A stretch of DNA of 64,000 bases from Mastigias papua. Taxonomy: Eukaryota; Cnidaria; Scyphozoa; Rhizostomeae; Mastigiidae. Shown here piece after piece: positions 61,345-64,000 of this stretch. The notes below the pieces were generated by a model. The model saw nothing but the letters and a program-made list of their open reading frames with translations. It was not told the DNA's origin and searched no databases. The DNA is taken from assembly GCA_964019165.1 (NCBI GenBank), contig OZ025276.1, positions 12,573,028 to 12,637,027 on the forward strand. Reading direction: 5' to 3'. A program made the position numbers and the translations under genes. The first letter of the stretch is position 1. Each line of letters starts with the position of its first letter.

Positions 61345-61612
61345 TCTTTCAACCCACGAAGGAAAGTGATATTCTGTTTGTCCTTTTGTCAATTGCAACG
61401 CCTTGTGGAGTTTTGACCATGACTTGGGTTACACCATAAACGGCTGATGTTGAAAGATCTGAAACATGTTGAGTCGTATACGACTTATCTTTTATCTTCG
61501 AGGGACCTAATAATCCAGCTATTGACTTCAATGTGCTTCCACATAATTTGAGAATTGTCCTGAAAGATTCAGCCGGGGTATATTCGATTTGAAGAAACGT
61601 AAGAGCATACAA
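61345..61612 (-). pseudogene. Possible NHL-repeat-type coding fragment
   Basis: The minus-strand frame, about 87 codons, includes STLKSIAGLLGPSKIKD and later TPQGVAIDKRTNRISL. The spacing of an IAG block, a short variable segment and a PxGVAxD block resembles one blade of an NHL (or similar) beta-propeller. There are no good flanking splice sites and the later conserved positions are lost, so it is either a decayed copy or an isolated exon. The similarity is from visual recognition only. Confidence 0.3.
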
Positions 61613-61627
61613 ACAGAGTTTTCGCTA

Positions 61628-61885
61628 AGGGACGGGTCATTAATTACTTGTGGGGAGGGGGTGGAAGACATTCTCATATATTTGATGGAATTTTCGTCCC
61701 CCCTCTCAGATTTATGTATATATTTTGATCCCCACTCCAGGACTTCAAAAGAAACTGCATAGTCCTTCTCATGAAATGCTCTTTATTTTTCACCCCCCCC
61801 CCCGCCCTCTGAGTGTGCAGAATTTTGGTACCCCCTCCCAGATGTCTTCCACCCCCTCCCCTGGAAGAATGAATGACCGATCCCT
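61628..61885. mobile_element. 258-bp MITE-like element with AGGGACGGGTCATTA ends
   Basis: AGGGACGGGTCATTA at the left and AATGACCGATCCCT at the right are inverted with one mismatch. An inner inverted pair GGGGGTGGAAGACAT / ATGTCTTCCACCCCC extends the stem. G-rich and C-rich runs are striking against the AT background. Confidence 0.7.
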
Positions 61886-62414
61886 ACTATGCTTAGGGAA
61901 GTGTAACATGATGTACTGCACTTCTTTACTCCTCCGCCACCGACTACTTTCTTTTTCTACAGCATGACCAAATGTCTTCAATTGGTAATTGATTTATAGA
62001 AAGAGCCTCGTCTTTCCTTTGATCGCCCTATCTCAAGAATTCAGAAAATCTTGCCAAGTTCCTTCTTTTGGCGTTGCAATCTTTGAAATGGGATAAGAAT
62101 CTATTCAAAAAATTGGTTATCACCGAAGGAAAAGAGATTCGATCAATGTCTTCTGGAGGCTATGCCTATTTTTGAGGCTGTTGTCTTGAATATCAGTGGT
62201 TAATCCCCTTTGGACTTTTGCAGTTGATAAATCCATTGTCCTCTACTGGAGCTGGTTCACTGCGATTAGAACAGGCCATCCCCCATAGAGTGAGAAGATA
62301 CTGAAAATCTATGCTGGAATGCTTCGCAAACTAGATGAATAGCGTCGCATTGTGCACAGGAATATTAGTTAGGTCCACAAGTTAAGCAATATTTCATAGT
62401 ACTATATCATAGTC

Positions 62415-62577
62415 GTCAAATGTTTTAGAGCCCTGCCAGGTCTATTTTCTCCCAACCTAATTGACCGATCATCAAGCAACATGGGCCTAGTCTTAGCATG
62501 TGTGATCAGAATCCTGCATGATGATTGGTCAATTGGGTTGGGAGAAAATAGACCTGACAGGGTTCTCAAAGATTTGG
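62415..62577. repeat. Hairpin element C, copy 2 (inverted relative to copy 1)
   Basis: Arms carry CTCCCAACCTAATTGACC and its inverse. The loop GTCTTAGCATGTGTGATC is the inverse complement of the loop in the copy at 51128, so the two copies are in opposite orientation. Confidence 0.82.
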
Positions 62578-64000
62578 TGGCTATGCCTAATACTGTGACT
62601 TTAGCCACTTAGGGAGCTGTCATAAAATACGGAGAAGATAGGGACGGAAGGGATTTTGAAACAGAGTCACCAAAACTTTTGAGGGGAAATTTTGGGTGGC
62701 TAACAAAGTGTTTTAAGTTATAAAGAAGGCCCAACACGTTTTTACATAGACAAGCTATTCAAGAAAAATTCTGGGAAAATATCAATACTTAATTTAGTCA
62801 ATATTTTCAGCGTCACTAACAATACCATATACTGCTGTGGTCTACCATCTACCATTTTATCATCTGATATTTTCATTTTTGCTTTCACAACACTCCCTAA
62901 TCAGAAACTTTAGAGGGCTTTCATATTGTATTTGACACTAGATTAGAGCCTAGTAACTGCTTTCTCCGGTTTTTTTGCATTGGGATGCATAAATTTCATA
63001 GCGAGTTTGGAAATCTCTTCCAGTCCGGTCTGTTTCGTACTTTATGCCGCTCTTAAGAGCCCTGCGCCCCTGCTTTTCAACTAAATAGAGGTTCTAATCC
63101 GGATATGTGTGGACCGGACCAAAGTGTTCCCTTGTTTTGTATTGTCACTTGCGAACATAGCTAAGCAGCGCATGAATGTGATGCAGAATCCAGTGGAACG
63201 AATGTAGGTTCCTTCCATAAAAGGTCTGGGCTCCAGTGCATATGATCAATAGTCCAAGAGCGAAGTACTTTTTCCCCACTTCCACTTTCTTCTCCTGTCT
63301 CTAAACTTTTTATTTATTCACTGCTATGTTTCACTTCCTATCATAGTCACTATGTTTTCTACTCTTTATTATACTGTCACACCTATATCACCTTGACTGT
63401 TAACCTCCTTGATAACCTATGTTGCAGATTTATCTCATTTCAGCCGATTTCATCTTACTCGTAGGCCATTGAAATCCCTACCTTAGAATACAACCATTAT
63501 CCACCAACATGGCTTGAACTGGAAGTTAATTTCGACTGTTCTTCGTATCGTCCATAGATCTGTATTCAGCAACAGTCTGAGTTCGCATTGAAAACCACTC
63601 GATACAAATCGTAATGAATATCGATGGATCTTTGTATCTTCACTGGCCCATAGGCAGCTTTCCAGGCATATTCCGAGATCAGCCGTAGAGATAACAGCTA
63701 AGGGAGCTTCTAGCTCTATTTACACATTGCGGTTCAAAAGCCATTTGACAGCATGGATGATAATAACCCAAGAATCTATCTGTTTGGTTTGCGGAGTTAT
63801 TTTTCTGTTATTATCCGCGTAGCTAATGCTTAGAAGTCACTTTAGGAGGCCCAGATAACAAGAACGGTAATCCAGCTAGCAAAAATGTTTCAAAAAACGT
63901 AGTCATGCGGTCGTCAAGTTGATACAGTTAGCCATTTCTCCGTTATAATGCAAGAATCGCCAAGCATTGAAAAGAGGTTGAGTATCTAGGTAAACGAGGG

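Larger units (their letters stand above)
58395..64000. other. 3' flank of Runx, mostly unrecognised
   Basis: After the probable 3' UTR there is a tandem duplication (59534), GT-rich DNA (60660-60790), a possible NHL-like coding relic on the minus strand (61345-61612) and two hairpin elements (61628, 62415). 62,640-64,000 shows nothing identifiable. Confidence 0.6.

Overview
This is AT-rich animal nuclear DNA, dominated by repeats, and it carries one clearly recognisable protein-coding gene: a RUNX (Runt-domain) transcription factor on the + strand. RUNX genes are essentially animal-specific, and this one ends in the VWRPY Groucho/TLE-recruiting pentapeptide. The single-gene layout, the long introns, and the many hairpin-type non-autonomous transposons with a tRNA-derived SINE point to a non-vertebrate metazoan. 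I cannot name the phylum from sequence alone; a marine invertebrate (cnidarian or invertebrate deuterostome) is only a guess.

The gene model has four coding exons: 9903-10242, 10652-10756, 35345-35512 and 57628-58394. All junctions are GT-AG, all three introns are phase 1, and the joined frame is open for 459 codons plus stop. Exons 1 and 2 encode the whole Runt DNA-binding domain and its contact arginines. Exon 3 encodes a basic tail and a Gly/Pro/Phe-rich linker. Exon 4 encodes a Ser/Pro/Gly/Asn-rich transactivation and repression region with a PPxY motif and terminal VWRPY. Intron 1 is 409 bp, but introns 2 and 3 are about 24.6 kb and 22.1 kb. A TATA-like box (9680) and two RUNX-type sites (9859, 9872) lie just upstream of the start codon, suggesting a local promoter that may be autoregulated.

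Region by region: 1-9,650 is upstream intergenic DNA with mobile-element relics, two large hairpin repeats and a (TA)n block. 9,650-10,760 holds the promoter, 5' leader and Runt-domain exons. 10,757-35,344 is intron 2, with MITE-like copies, a SINE nested in an older element, TA tracts, a pyrimidine tract and hairpins. 35,345-35,512 is exon 3. 35,513-57,627 is intron 3, with a 1.86-kb DNA transposon, a large composite inverted-repeat element and minisatellites. 57,628-58,394 is exon 4. 58,395-64,000 is the 3' flank, with polyadenylation signals, a tandem duplication, a possible NHL-repeat protein relic and further hairpin elements.

The main non-genic theme is a set of short non-autonomous elements that share a terminal module like ACACGCTTTTTATAAGAAAC but have different interiors (called families A, D and E here). 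There are also at least three separate palindromic hairpin families present in two or more copies. No rRNA, functional tRNA, CRISPR array or bacterial-type operon was seen.
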